Source: Gemmatimonadaceae bacterium (GTDB lineage Bacteria > Gemmatimonadota > Gemmatimonadetes > Gemmatimonadales > Gemmatimonadaceae). Taken from it: 64,000 nt of DNA. Made by a program: the position numbers and the translations under genes. Below the pieces are notes generated by a model that was given only the letters and a program-made list of their open reading frames with translations, did no database searches and had not been told where the DNA came from. The stretch spans positions 1 through 64,000 of the forward strand of contig JACMLX010000149.1 of NCBI GenBank assembly GCA_014379355.1, written 5' to 3'. Below, piece by piece: positions 52,816-60,948 of this stretch (positions are counted from its first letter, which is position 1; every line of letters begins with the position of its first letter).

Positions 52816-53745
52816 TCAGCGCCTGATGGCGATGATTTCCAGGTATTCGGACTCCACTTCGGTCATCACACTGCCGTCGGCCAGTGGCACGACGCGCGCG
52901 TGTTGCGTCCAGTGATCGGTGAGTTCTGCCGCGAACGTCGTGCGTGCATCGACGTCGAGCGCTTCCATGACACGAACCGTGGGGCCGTACGCGGCTTGAA
53001 AGAGCGCCGATGTGCCGGATGGTGAGTGCGGGTAGCGGAAGGTCAGCGTGCGGGAGGACGTCGTGAGCTGCCATGTGCGCGCATCGAACCACTCGCGCAG
53101 AGTGTCCTCGTCGGCCCACAGCAGCGGGCTCGGCACACCGTGCGGTGCAGGCACGCGTGCCGCGTGCATTGCGAGCATCCGACCCACGAAGCCACCGCGC
53201 GTCCAGTTGGCGAGGGCCACCGTGCTGCCGCGATGTGTGACGCGTGTCAGCTCGCTCATGACGTATTCGGGTCGCGCGGCGAACATCACGCCGAACATCG
53301 AAACGACGACATCGAAGCGGGCATCGTCGTACGGCAGCGCCTCGACGCTTCCCTCGTCGAGCGTGATGGCCAGCCCTTCACGCTGCGCCCATGCCGACGC
53401 CGTATCCAGCAGCGACGGCACGAGGTCGATCCCGGTGACGCGTGCACCCGTGCGAGCAGCCGGGATCGCGAGATTGCCCGAGCCGCACGCGGCATCGAGC
53501 ACCTCCGTTCCGGCAGTGAACGCGCGTCGCTCGATGAATGCGCGGGCTTCGTCGCGGAAGCCGGTCGAGACGAGGTCGTAGTCGCCGGCACTCCAGATGC
53601 GACGCGAGCGCTCCGTCAGCGGGTCGAGTACCTGAAGGAAACTGCGTTCGTCGCCGGCAGGCACGGCGGCGATGACGACGTCGCCTGTCGCAGTGCCACA
53701 TTCGGTACGGCGTGAGTCCATCGCGGTGGTTCGGCGGTCCAGCAT
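52816..53745 (-). CDS. Class I SAM-dependent methyltransferase
   Basis: This 309-residue enzyme has motif I VLDAACGSGNLAI, motif II-like GIDLVPSLL, ALPYDDARFDVVVSMFG and a C-terminal substrate region. The pattern is that of small-molecule methyltransferases of the UbiE/Methyltransf_11 group. The ATG at 53745 has GGAG nine bases upstream. The gene is divergent from an AraC-family regulator, with a perfect 12-base palindrome in between, close to this start. The substrate is unknown. Confidence 0.88.
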   Translation of the reverse strand: MLDRRTTAMDSRRTECGTATGDVVIAAVPAGDERSFLQVLDPLTERSRRIWSAGDYDLVSTGFRDEARAFIERRAFTAGTEVLDAACGSGNLAIPAARTGARVTGIDLVPSLLDTASAWAQREGLAITLDEGSVEALPYDDARFDVVVSMFGVMFAARPEYVMSELTRVTHRGSTVALANWTRGGFVGRMLAMHAARVPAPHGVPSPLLWADEDTLREWFDARTWQLTTSSRTLTFRYPHSPSGTSALFQAAYGPTVRVMEALDVDARTTFAAELTDHWTQHARVVPLADGSVMTEVESEYLEIIAIRR

Positions 53746-53763
53746 GGTGATCTCCGGTCGGGG

Positions 53764-53775
53764 GATGGCGCCATC
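53764..53775. promoter_or_regulatory. Perfect palindrome GATGGCGCCATC, possible operator
   Basis: The 12-base perfect palindrome lies 19 bases upstream of the methyltransferase start, within the 246-base region between that gene and the divergent AraC-family gene. Its position suits a regulator site, but AraC proteins usually bind direct repeats, so the link is weak. Confidence 0.3.
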
Positions 53776-53991
53776 GGGCGTGATCGCGGCGCCTGACATG
53801 TCGTGCGAGACGACATTGGAAGCCCCCGCGGACCGCGCCCATGCTTCAGCGTCCGCCTGTTCCGTCCGTGCGTCCGCGTTGTGCGCCGAACATGTTCGCG
53901 CTGCCGGATTGCATGCTCCATCGTCCGGCGCCCTGCACGTCTCGGAAACGCATGCTTGCGCGGATGACCAACGTTGTGCAGCGTTGCCCGC

Positions 53992-54939
53992 ATGGATCCC
54001 CTCTCCGACGTGTTGCGTGCGGTCCGGCTGACGGGCGCATTCTTCTTCCTCGTCGAGGCGCGCTTTCCCTGGTCTGTGTCGGCGGGCGCAGCGGCAGAGC
54101 TCGTACCGCGCGTGCTGCCGAATACGGAGCATTTGATCTCATATCACGTCCTCATGTCCGGCATCTGCTGGGCTGGCGTGGCGGGCGAGGAGCCGGTGCG
54201 GATGGAGGCGGGCGACGTGATCGTGTTCCCGCATGGTGATCCGCATTGCGTGTCGGGCAGTGAGGGGTCCGCGGTCGGACCGGTGCAGAACGGCGTGCCG
54301 GACCGGCATCTCCACACGGTGCACATCGGGGAGGGCACGGGCGCGCGCGCGACCTTCGTCTGCGGATTCCTCGGTTGCGACGCCCGTCCGTACAACCCGC
54401 TGCTTGCGGCTCTCCCGCGTTGCCTGCATGCTCGTGGCGTGGCCACGGGCTGGCTGGGTGAATTCCCGCGACAGGCGGTGGCCGAGTCACGGCGCGGCAG
54501 CGCCGGTGGCGCAACGATGCTCACGCGCATGGCGGAGCTGATGTTCGTCGAGGTGGTCCGACGCCACCTGGATGCATTGCCGCAGCAGCAGGTTGGATGG
54601 CTGGCGGGCCTGCGCGATCCGATCATCGGGCCCGCGCTGACGGAGTTGCACCGTCGTCCGGCGCACCAATGGACCCTTGCAGAACTGGCGAGTGAGGTGG
54701 CGACATCGCGGAGCGTGCTCGCCGAACGATTCTCTCAGGTGATCGGGATCCCGCCGATGCAGTACCTGACGCACTGGCGCCTGCAGCTTGCGGCGGAGCA
54801 GCTCGCGAGTTGCTCGACCACGGTGGCGGCGGTCGGAACGCGCGTCGGCTACGAATCGGAAGCGGCGTTCAGCCGCGCGTTCAAGCGCGCGACGGGCGAG
54901 TCACCGGGTACGTGGCGGCGGATGCGCCGCGGTGCCTGA
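53992..54939 (+). CDS. AraC-family regulator with cupin sensor domain
   Basis: This 315-residue protein has an N-terminal cupin-like sensor of the cupin_6 type (WSVSAGAAAELVP, ISYHVLMSGICW, AGDVIVFPHGDPH) and two C-terminal AraC helix-turn-helix motifs (ELASEVATSRSVLAERFSQ and GTRVGYESEAAFSRAFKRATG). Several relatives control genes for alcohols, aldehydes or oxidative stress. The gene is divergent from the methyltransferase gene. An ATG at 53992 begins the conserved region. Confidence 0.9.
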   Translation: MDPLSDVLRAVRLTGAFFFLVEARFPWSVSAGAAAELVPRVLPNTEHLISYHVLMSGICWAGVAGEEPVRMEAGDVIVFPHGDPHCVSGSEGSAVGPVQNGVPDRHLHTVHIGEGTGARATFVCGFLGCDARPYNPLLAALPRCLHARGVATGWLGEFPRQAVAESRRGSAGGATMLTRMAELMFVEVVRRHLDALPQQQVGWLAGLRDPIIGPALTELHRRPAHQWTLAELASEVATSRSVLAERFSQVIGIPPMQYLTHWRLQLAAEQLASCSTTVAAVGTRVGYESEAAFSRAFKRATGESPGTWRRMRRGA

Positions 54940-54966
54940 GGCACGACCCGCACGCTCGGCATCGCC

Positions 54967-55380
54967 GTGACCGCGTCGTCGGATGACCTCGCGCGCCTGC
55001 TCGTCGGCGCGCCTGACGCCGAGATCGTCGCACTTGAGTCCGAATTGCGACGCGCGCAGCTGAACGCGGATGTTGCACGGCTGGACGCGCTGCTCGCCGA
55101 CGATCTGCTCTTCACGGGTCCCGACGGTCAGTTGGGAACCAAGGCGCAGGATCTCGCTGCGCATGCGTCCGGCCAGGTGCGTTTTCGCCGCCACGACGTC
55201 GAGGAACTCCGCATCCGACGCGTCGGCGTGGATGTCGCGATCTGCGCACTTTCCACGGCGCTGGAGGTGGAGGTGGCCGGCGACACGGTGCGCGGACGGT
55301 TTCGCTACACTCGCGTGTGGGGGCGTGAGATGTACGGGAACTGGCGGGTGGTCGGTGGACACGTGGCCGCCGTTTCCTGA
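54967..55380 (+). CDS. NTF2-like (DUF4440-type) protein
   Basis: This 137-residue protein has the NTF2-like fold pattern: IVALESELRRAQLNADVARLDALLADDLLFTGPDG at the start and RFRYTRVWGREMYGNWRVVGGH at the end, typical of DUF4440 proteins that bind small ligands or act on them. It has a GTG start at 54967 and follows the AraC gene by 27 bases on the same strand, so it may be co-transcribed. Cytoplasmic. Confidence 0.82.
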   Translation: MTASSDDLARLLVGAPDAEIVALESELRRAQLNADVARLDALLADDLLFTGPDGQLGTKAQDLAAHASGQVRFRRHDVEELRIRRVGVDVAICALSTALEVEVAGDTVRGRFRYTRVWGREMYGNWRVVGGHVAAVS

Positions 55381-55490
55381 CATGCGCCGGTGCGCGATGC
55401 AGGTCGCGGCAACCGCGCGTCGTCCATCCGGCCGGATCCTCGGCGCCGTCGTAGATGCGGCCGACGAGGTGACCTGAGCCGGCAGTTGAG

Positions 55491-55520
55491 TTGACGTGGG
55501 ACCTCGTCACGTCCTGTAAT
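55491..55520 (+). promoter_or_regulatory. Possible sigma-70-type promoter for the multicopper oxidase
   Basis: TTGACG (55491-55496) and TGTAAT (55515-55520) are separated by 18 bases, close to the -35/-10 consensus. The start of transcription would lie about 100 bases before the ATG at 55627. The assignment rests on the two boxes only. Confidence 0.35.
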
Positions 55521-55626
55521 CGTGGGTACACGGCGGGCGTGCTGATCTGCGGCGGTGGGACGGTGACTGGAGATCATACGATTTCTTACTGCTTTGCGCG
55601 CTGACCAATTCAAGGAGACGAATAGC

Positions 55627-57594
55627 ATGCGCCTTTACACGTTCGCGCTGACCGGAGCGGTGCTCGTCAGCGCGTCAGTGGAATTCAGGCGCCGCGCCGA
55701 ACTTCCGGTCGCGCGGCCCAATGACAACACACATCCCGCAGGAATGCTGCGTGAGGGCATCCTCACACTCGACCTCGAGGCTCGGCGCACGCGGTGGAAT
55801 CCGGATGGTGACTCACTGCCCGGCCTCGACGTGGAAGCATTCGCCGAAGTCGGCCACGCGCCGAGTGCGCCCGGCCCGCTGGTGCGCGTCCCCGTCGGCA
55901 CCGAGATGCGATTCCGTGTCCGCAACACGCTGGCAGCCGACACGCTCACGTTTCACGTGCCGTCGCGCATCGCTGCCTTGGCGGCGGCGCGCGGCAGTGC
56001 GGCGCCGGGCACGGATTCGCTCGTCCTCGCGCCCGGCGCATCAGGCGAACTGCGCATTCGCGCCACGCGACCCGGCAGCTATCTGTACCATGCGAACGGA
56101 CGCACGGCACTCGACCGCGTGCTGCGACTCCGCGGTCTGCTGGCTGGCGCCATCATCGTCGACCCGGCGGGCGCGCCACCGCCGCGGGACCGTGTACTGG
56201 TCCTTCTCGACGTCGTCGATTCGCTGAATACGTACGACGTCCCGCTCACGCGCCGCGAGGTGATGGCGGTGAACGGGCGGTCATGGCCGCACACGGAGCG
56301 TTTGACGCATACGGTTGGCGACACGGTGCGCTGGCGCGTGCTCAACGCCTCACCGGCCGTGCACCCGATGCATCTGCACGGCTTCTACTTCCGTGTCGAC
56401 GAGTTCGACGGCGCGCCCGCTGCGGTGCAGGCCAGCCTGATACCGGGCCGGATGGCGGTGACCGAGCGCATGGCACCGTTCACCTCGATGCAGCTGACGT
56501 GGGTGCCCGAGCGCGCCGGGAACTGGCTCTTTCACTGCCACTTTCAGGCGCATGCCGCGCCGCACCGGCCACTCGGCATGATATCGTCTCAAACCATGAC
56601 GAAGCACGAGGATCATGCCCGGACCGGCATGGGCGGCCTTGTGATGGGCGTGCTCGTGCGTCCACGACCCGGCGAGCGCTCGCTGCCTGTGACATCGAGA
56701 ACCGGCGCAGCAGGCACTGGCACAGGCGTCACACCGGATGCACCACGTCGCGCGCTGCGCCTGGTGGCAGTGCGCGATTCCGGCTTCCCGGATTCACTGC
56801 CGTCGCTTCACTTCAGGCTGGAAGAGCGTGCCACGGGGCGACAGGCGACTGCGCACCCCGGCTTCAGTCCGACGATCGAGCTTGCGCGGGGAGAGCCGGT
56901 CTCGATCAGCGTCGTCAACCAACTTGGCGAAGCACTCTCGGTGCATTGGCATGGCATCGAGTTGGAAAGCTATTTCGACGGCGTGGCCGGCTTCTCGGGC
57001 TCGCGTTCACGGCTCGCACCGCTGATCGCCTTGCGCGATTCCTTCGAGGCGCGCTTCACGCCGCCACGCAGCGGCACCTTCATCTATCACTCGCATGTCG
57101 ACGAGGTACGGCAGCATCGTGCGGGTCTGGTCGGGGCGCTGATCGTCCGTGACGCCCCTATCGGCAGCGCGCCGATCGACGAGCATCTCTTCTTCATCAA
57201 GTCGGCGCGCGGCTCGGTCGACGCCTTCCCCATGGAAATCAATGGCGACGTCGATCCCGATACGCTGGTGCTGCAGGTCGGCAGGCCATACCGATTCCGT
57301 TTCATCAGCTTGAGCGTCACGAGTCCGAATGCGACGGTGTTCCTGACGGCGCGGCCCGACAGTTCGCTGGCCAACCTGCGCGATACGATGTTGGTGCGCT
57401 GGCGGCCGCTGGCGAAGGACGGGGCGGATCTACCCGAGTCGCAACGCACGCTTCAGCCTGCGACGCAGGTGGTGGCGATCGGCGAGACGCATGACGTCGA
57501 ATTCGTGCCGCTGCGTCGCGGTGCGCTCCGACTCGAGGTGCGCCCGCCGTCACTCGGGCGGTTGACGGTGCGGGTGCCGATTCGGGTGGAGTGA
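55627..57594 (+). CDS. Multicopper oxidase with permuted copper-motif order
   Basis: This 655-residue exported protein (signal ahead of about residue 20) has all four multicopper-oxidase copper motifs, but in unusual order. HPMHLHG (His246, 249, 251) and HCHFQAH (His303, Cys304, His305, His309), normally in the last domain, come first; HWHG (His440, 442) and HSH (His488, 490), normally in the first domain, come afterwards. The N-terminal domain has only degenerate remnants (TFHVPS, YLYHANG). Type-1 and trinuclear copper sites could form between the two middle domains. GMGGLVMG follows the HCH motif as in related enzymes. The ATG at 55627 has AAGGAG ahead. Substrate unknown; laccase- or metal-oxidase-like activity possible. 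Confidence 0.86.
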   Translation: MRLYTFALTGAVLVSASVEFRRRAELPVARPNDNTHPAGMLREGILTLDLEARRTRWNPDGDSLPGLDVEAFAEVGHAPSAPGPLVRVPVGTEMRFRVRNTLAADTLTFHVPSRIAALAAARGSAAPGTDSLVLAPGASGELRIRATRPGSYLYHANGRTALDRVLRLRGLLAGAIIVDPAGAPPPRDRVLVLLDVVDSLNTYDVPLTRREVMAVNGRSWPHTERLTHTVGDTVRWRVLNASPAVHPMHLHGFYFRVDEFDGAPAAVQASLIPGRMAVTERMAPFTSMQLTWVPERAGNWLFHCHFQAHAAPHRPLGMISSQTMTKHEDHARTGMGGLVMGVLVRPRPGERSLPVTSRTGAAGTGTGVTPDAPRRALRLVAVRDSGFPDSLPSLHFRLEERATGRQATAHPGFSPTIELARGEPVSISVVNQLGEALSVHWHGIELESYFDGVAGFSGSRSRLAPLIALRDSFEARFTPPRSGTFIYHSHVDEVRQHRAGLVGALIVRDAPIGSAPIDEHLFFIKSARGSVDAFPMEINGDVDPDTLVLQVGRPYRFRFISLSVTSPNATVFLTARPDSSLANLRDTMLVRWRPLAKDGADLPESQRTLQPATQVVAIGETHDVEFVPLRRGALRLEVRPPSLGRLTVRVPIRVE

Positions 57595-57677
57595 GAGCGG
57601 GATCACGATACTGCTGCCTGCTTGCGTTCACTCGATCACGCCATCGGTCGACGTCCAAGGATGCAGCGCAGGCATGA

Positions 57678-57713
57678 ACGAACAGGGCCTCGCATGCGCG
57701 GTGCCCTGTTCGT
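57678..57713. terminator. Two-way terminator between convergent genes
   Basis: A perfect 11-base stem (ACGAACAGGGC at 57678-57688 with 57703-57713) encloses a 14-base loop. It lies between the multicopper oxidase stop (57594) and the stop of the convergent DUF6130-like gene (57731). No T-tract is evident on either side. Confidence 0.7.
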
Positions 57714-57730
57714 CGTATCGTTCCAGGCAG

Positions 57731-58177
57731 CTAGCGCGACGCGAGCGAAGGTACCGTGAACGTCACCGTCTGGCTTGTGACCGGCCGATGCGTCGGATCC
57801 GCCAGCTCGAAACGGACGCGGTGAACGCCCGGTGTGAGTCCGACCAGAATCACCGTCTCCCCGCTCGCATCCACGAAGTGCCATGGCGCGTCGTCCACCG
57901 TGATGTGCACATGCGCCAGGCGCGGTGAGACGGTGAGTGCGCCCTTGCCGAACACGGGCAGGATGCGCGCATTCTCCGCACGATACTGGATGTACGCGCG
58001 CCCTTCGGCGAGGGCCTCCGGGATCGGCGGATCGACGATCAGTCTCGGCGGGGCTTCGTTGTCGAGTGCGATGAGCGGTGTCGCACCACGAACATCTCGC
58101 GCCGTCTGCGCGGACAGATCCGGTGCCGCTTCGTGAAATGCCAGCATGGCGATGACGAGGATGAAGGTGGCGTGCAT
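57731..58177 (-). CDS. Exported DUF6130-like protein
   Basis: This protein of about 148 residues has a signal peptide (ATFILVIAMLAFHEAAPDLSAQ). The mature part has a small beta-sandwich with RLAHVHITVDDAPWHFVDA, LVGLTPGVHRVRFELADP and a C-terminal TVTFTVP, a pattern I associate with DUF6130. An ATG at 58213 that overlaps the stop of the hydrolase gene is an alternative start, giving 12 more residues. It is last in a row of three minus-strand genes with two hydrolases. Confidence 0.75.
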   Translation of the reverse strand: MHATFILVIAMLAFHEAAPDLSAQTARDVRGATPLIALDNEAPPRLIVDPPIPEALAEGRAYIQYRAENARILPVFGKGALTVSPRLAHVHITVDDAPWHFVDASGETVILVGLTPGVHRVRFELADPTHRPVTSQTVTFTVPSLASR

Positions 58178-58205
58178 GCCGCGTGCTCCGGCACAGCGAT
58201 TGGCG

Positions 58206-58982
58206 TCAGTCATGCGCGGCCCTGGCTGACGCATCGATGATCACCGCGGCAACGGCGGCGGGATGCGAGAGCATCGGCACATGTCCGCTGGCGAGCACCG
58301 TGGTGGTCGCCTTGATGCGCGCCGCCGCCGCCCGTTCGTGTTCCGGTGGCACCATGCGGTCGTTCACGATGATGGACCACGACGGTTTCGTCTTCCATGC
58401 CGCGGTCGTGATTTTTTCCGACAGGAATGTCGAGTTCCAATCGCCTTGCGTCGCGAACACCATCGCCCGCTCGGCTGGCGGAATGTCCGGCACGAAATCC
58501 TCGTCCACACCCTTCCACGTCAGCCTGAGGTATCCGCCGGCATCCGCCTTCTGCTCGGCGAGCCCCGGCGTCGGTGGATATCCCTTGAGCGCCTCGGACG
58601 CCGACTGACCGTCATCGGGAACGATGGCCGAGATGTAGACGAGACCCACGACCTTGGGATCGTTTCCCGCCTCGGTGATCACCATGCCCGCCGACGAGTG
58701 CCCGACCAGGATGACTGGACCATCCTGCATTGCGATCGCGCGTCGGGTGGCGGCGACGTCGTCAGCCAGCGACGTGAGCGGATTCTGCACCGCTGTCACG
58801 GTGAGCCCGTGGGCACGCAACAGCGGAATGACCTTCGCGTAACTCGAGCCGTCGGCGTACGCGCCGTGCACCAGCACCACGTTCTTCACCGGCGCCACGT
58901 CGCGTCGCGAACCCGAGTCAACGACCACGCTGCCCGTCACGGTCGCCGCAGCGATGGCGGCTTTCAGGAAATGGCCGAGCAT
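58206..58982 (-). CDS. Alpha/beta hydrolase, small esterase type
   Basis: This 258-residue protein has a short hydrophobic N-terminus (possible signal peptide) and an alpha/beta-hydrolase fold: KNVVLVHGAYADGSSY (oxyanion region), the nucleophile elbow GHSSAGM, an acidic residue later and the final histidine in GHVPMLSHP. It resembles EstC/salicylate-binding-protein-like hydrolases often annotated simply as alpha/beta hydrolase. It lies two bases after the stop of the larger hydrolase gene, so both are probably co-transcribed. Confidence 0.88.
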   Translation of the reverse strand: MLGHFLKAAIAAATVTGSVVVDSGSRRDVAPVKNVVLVHGAYADGSSYAKVIPLLRAHGLTVTAVQNPLTSLADDVAATRRAIAMQDGPVILVGHSSAGMVITEAGNDPKVVGLVYISAIVPDDGQSASEALKGYPPTPGLAEQKADAGGYLRLTWKGVDEDFVPDIPPAERAMVFATQGDWNSTFLSEKITTAAWKTKPSWSIIVNDRMVPPEHERAAAARIKATTTVLASGHVPMLSHPAAVAAVIIDASARAAHD

Positions 58983-58984
58983 GG

Positions 58985-59992
58985 TCAGTACCTCCCGCTC
59001 AGTTCATGGTGCGTGACGCCGTGCGGCGGCGCTGTCGCACGCACGGAAGCGCCCATTCCCGAATGCAGTGCCGCTTTCAGCACGCTGATCGTTTGCGCGA
59101 CGGCACCGCGGGTTGCCGGCGTGTCGGCCAGTGGGTTGAGCATTGCGAAATCGTGCACCGTCTGGTTGTAGCGCACCGACGTCACGCGTACACCGGCCTG
59201 GCCGAGCTTGTCCGCGTACTTCTCCACCTGGTCGCGCAGGATGTCATCGTCGGCGATGATCAGCGCGTCGGGCAGTCCGCGCAGTTCTTCAAGCGTCGCG
59301 CGCAACGGGAAGGCCGTGGCTTCCTGCTCGTTCCCCGTCAGGCCCTGCAGGTCGAACATCCACTTCATGGTCTGCTTGATGAGCCAGGGTCCGTCGGCGA
59401 ACGTGACATACGAGCCTGAGTCGTCGAGATAATCCACGAGCGGGTAGAGCAGCACCTGGTGCGCGATCTTCGGACCGGAGCGCTTCTTCGCGAGCAGCGT
59501 GACGACTGCTGTCATGTTGCCGCCGACGCTGTCGCCGGCGACCGCAATGCGTGACGCGTCGACGTTCAACTCACGCGCGTGCGCGACCACATGGAGCAGC
59601 GACGCATACGCCTGTTCGTTCTGCGTGGGATACTGCGCCTCGGGCGAGTTGATGTAGTCCACGAAGACCACCGCCGCGTGAATGCCGACTGCGAGCTCGC
59701 GCACGAGTCGGTCGTGCGTGATCTTGTCGCCGAGCACCCAGCCGCCGCCGTGGAAGTACATGAGCACCGGAAGTGTCTCGGTGGCGCCCTTCGGCCGCAC
59801 GATGCGAATGCGCGTCGAGCCGGTTGGACCGACGGGGAAGGTGGTGTCCACCATGTCCACTGGCAGCAACGGCACCGGCAGTGACTGCAAGTTCGTGAGT
59901 ACGGCGTGGGCCGCCGCTGGCTCCAGCTGATAGAGCGGCGGTGATCCCGCCAGCGAGTCGATGAATCGTTGCGTGGTCGGGTCGAGTGACAT
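58985..59992 (-). CDS. HSL-type alpha/beta hydrolase (esterase/lipase)
   Basis: This 335-residue protein belongs to the hormone-sensitive-lipase-like family (PF07859): YFHGGGWVLGD (oxyanion hole), the nucleophile GDSVGGNM, an acidic residue in ALIIADDDILRD and the histidine in NQTVHDF. No signal peptide is seen. The ATG at 59992 follows GGGGAG. It is first of a three-gene minus-strand set with the small hydrolase and the DUF6130-like gene. Substrates are probably short-chain esters. Confidence 0.92.
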   Translation of the reverse strand: MSLDPTTQRFIDSLAGSPPLYQLEPAAAHAVLTNLQSLPVPLLPVDMVDTTFPVGPTGSTRIRIVRPKGATETLPVLMYFHGGGWVLGDKITHDRLVRELAVGIHAAVVFVDYINSPEAQYPTQNEQAYASLLHVVAHARELNVDASRIAVAGDSVGGNMTAVVTLLAKKRSGPKIAHQVLLYPLVDYLDDSGSYVTFADGPWLIKQTMKWMFDLQGLTGNEQEATAFPLRATLEELRGLPDALIIADDDILRDQVEKYADKLGQAGVRVTSVRYNQTVHDFAMLNPLADTPATRGAVAQTISVLKAALHSGMGASVRATAPPHGVTHHELSGRY

Positions 59993-60291
59993 CGGTGTGT
60001 CTCCCCTGTACACTGTCTGCGGATGGCCGAAGGATCCGGCACGCGTCGGAGGTGGCGCCGCGTGACTACAGTGTGCGGCGGCGTGCCGGCGAAATCGCCT
60101 CTCTTTCGGAGAGGGCTGACATGCTGTGACTGGATACCAAACTCGTATACCGACAGAGGTATGGCGTACCTGCCTGCCACCTGACTTTTATCACGAAGGC
60201 GCTGCAGCATGGGCGGTCGTGCGGCGTCGCGTATTCGATCGATCGGCATCGCGCAAATCCGCATCGGTTCACATTGCACGAGGTCTGACGC

Positions 60292-60933
60292 ATGTCGTTG
60301 CACGTTGCCGGGCTGTGGCGATATCCAGTGAAGACACTGGCCGGTGAATCACTGACCTCAGCCGAATTCACGTCTGAGGGCATTCCTGGCGATCGCGTGA
60401 TACAGGTGTACGGTCCGGAAGGCGTTCGCACTGCGCGTCGGCAGTACAAGCTGCTCGGACTGCATGGAACGCTCGACGCCAACGGGCGTGCGCTCATCGA
60501 TGGCGTGCCGTGGGACAGCGCAGACGCGCTCACCGCCGTGCAGCGCGCAGCGGGCGCTGATGCGGAGCTGGCGGAATATCACGGCATCGATCGCTTCGAC
60601 ATCCTCCCGCTGCTGGTCGCGACCGATGGTGCCGTCGCCGCCTTCGGTCGCGACGTGCGTCGATTGCGGCCCAATATTCTGATCGGCGGCGTGGTCGGCA
60701 TGGCCGAGCGGGGGTGGGAAGGTGCAGAACTGCAGATCGGTGATGTGATCATCGGCCTGGATTCGTTGCGTGCGCGATGCCCCATCACGACCGTGGATCC
60801 CGACACGATCACGCGTGACCCTGAGGTGCTGCGCGATATCGGACACCGCTTTGGTGGGCGCCTCGCGCTGAACGCGCGGGTGCTACGCCCCGGCTACGTG
60901 CGGGTCGGTGATCCGGTCATGCTGACGCTGTGA
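60292..60933 (+). CDS. MOSC domain protein
   Basis: This 213-residue protein has the MOSC N-terminal beta-barrel (LWRYPVKTLAGESLTSAEF, IPGDRVIQVYG) and the MOSC domain with RLRPNILIGG and the conserved Cys163 in RARCPITTVDPDT, the candidate cofactor-ligand cysteine. MOSC proteins bind the molybdenum cofactor and reduce N-hydroxylated substrates (mARC, YcbX, YiiM). The ATG at 60292 has GAGGT about ten bases ahead. It is convergent with the propeller kinase gene. Confidence 0.88.
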   Translation: MSLHVAGLWRYPVKTLAGESLTSAEFTSEGIPGDRVIQVYGPEGVRTARRQYKLLGLHGTLDANGRALIDGVPWDSADALTAVQRAAGADAELAEYHGIDRFDILPLLVATDGAVAAFGRDVRRLRPNILIGGVVGMAERGWEGAELQIGDVIIGLDSLRARCPITTVDPDTITRDPEVLRDIGHRFGGRLALNARVLRPGYVRVGDPVMLTL

Positions 60934-60948
60934 TCACGTCGAGCGGCA

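Noticed and set aside
60066-60291. Minus-strand frame in the region upstream of the MOSC gene
   Set aside because: I looked for a truncated regulator (HxlR or other) because the region is divergent, but found no helix-turn-helix pattern and no start signal.
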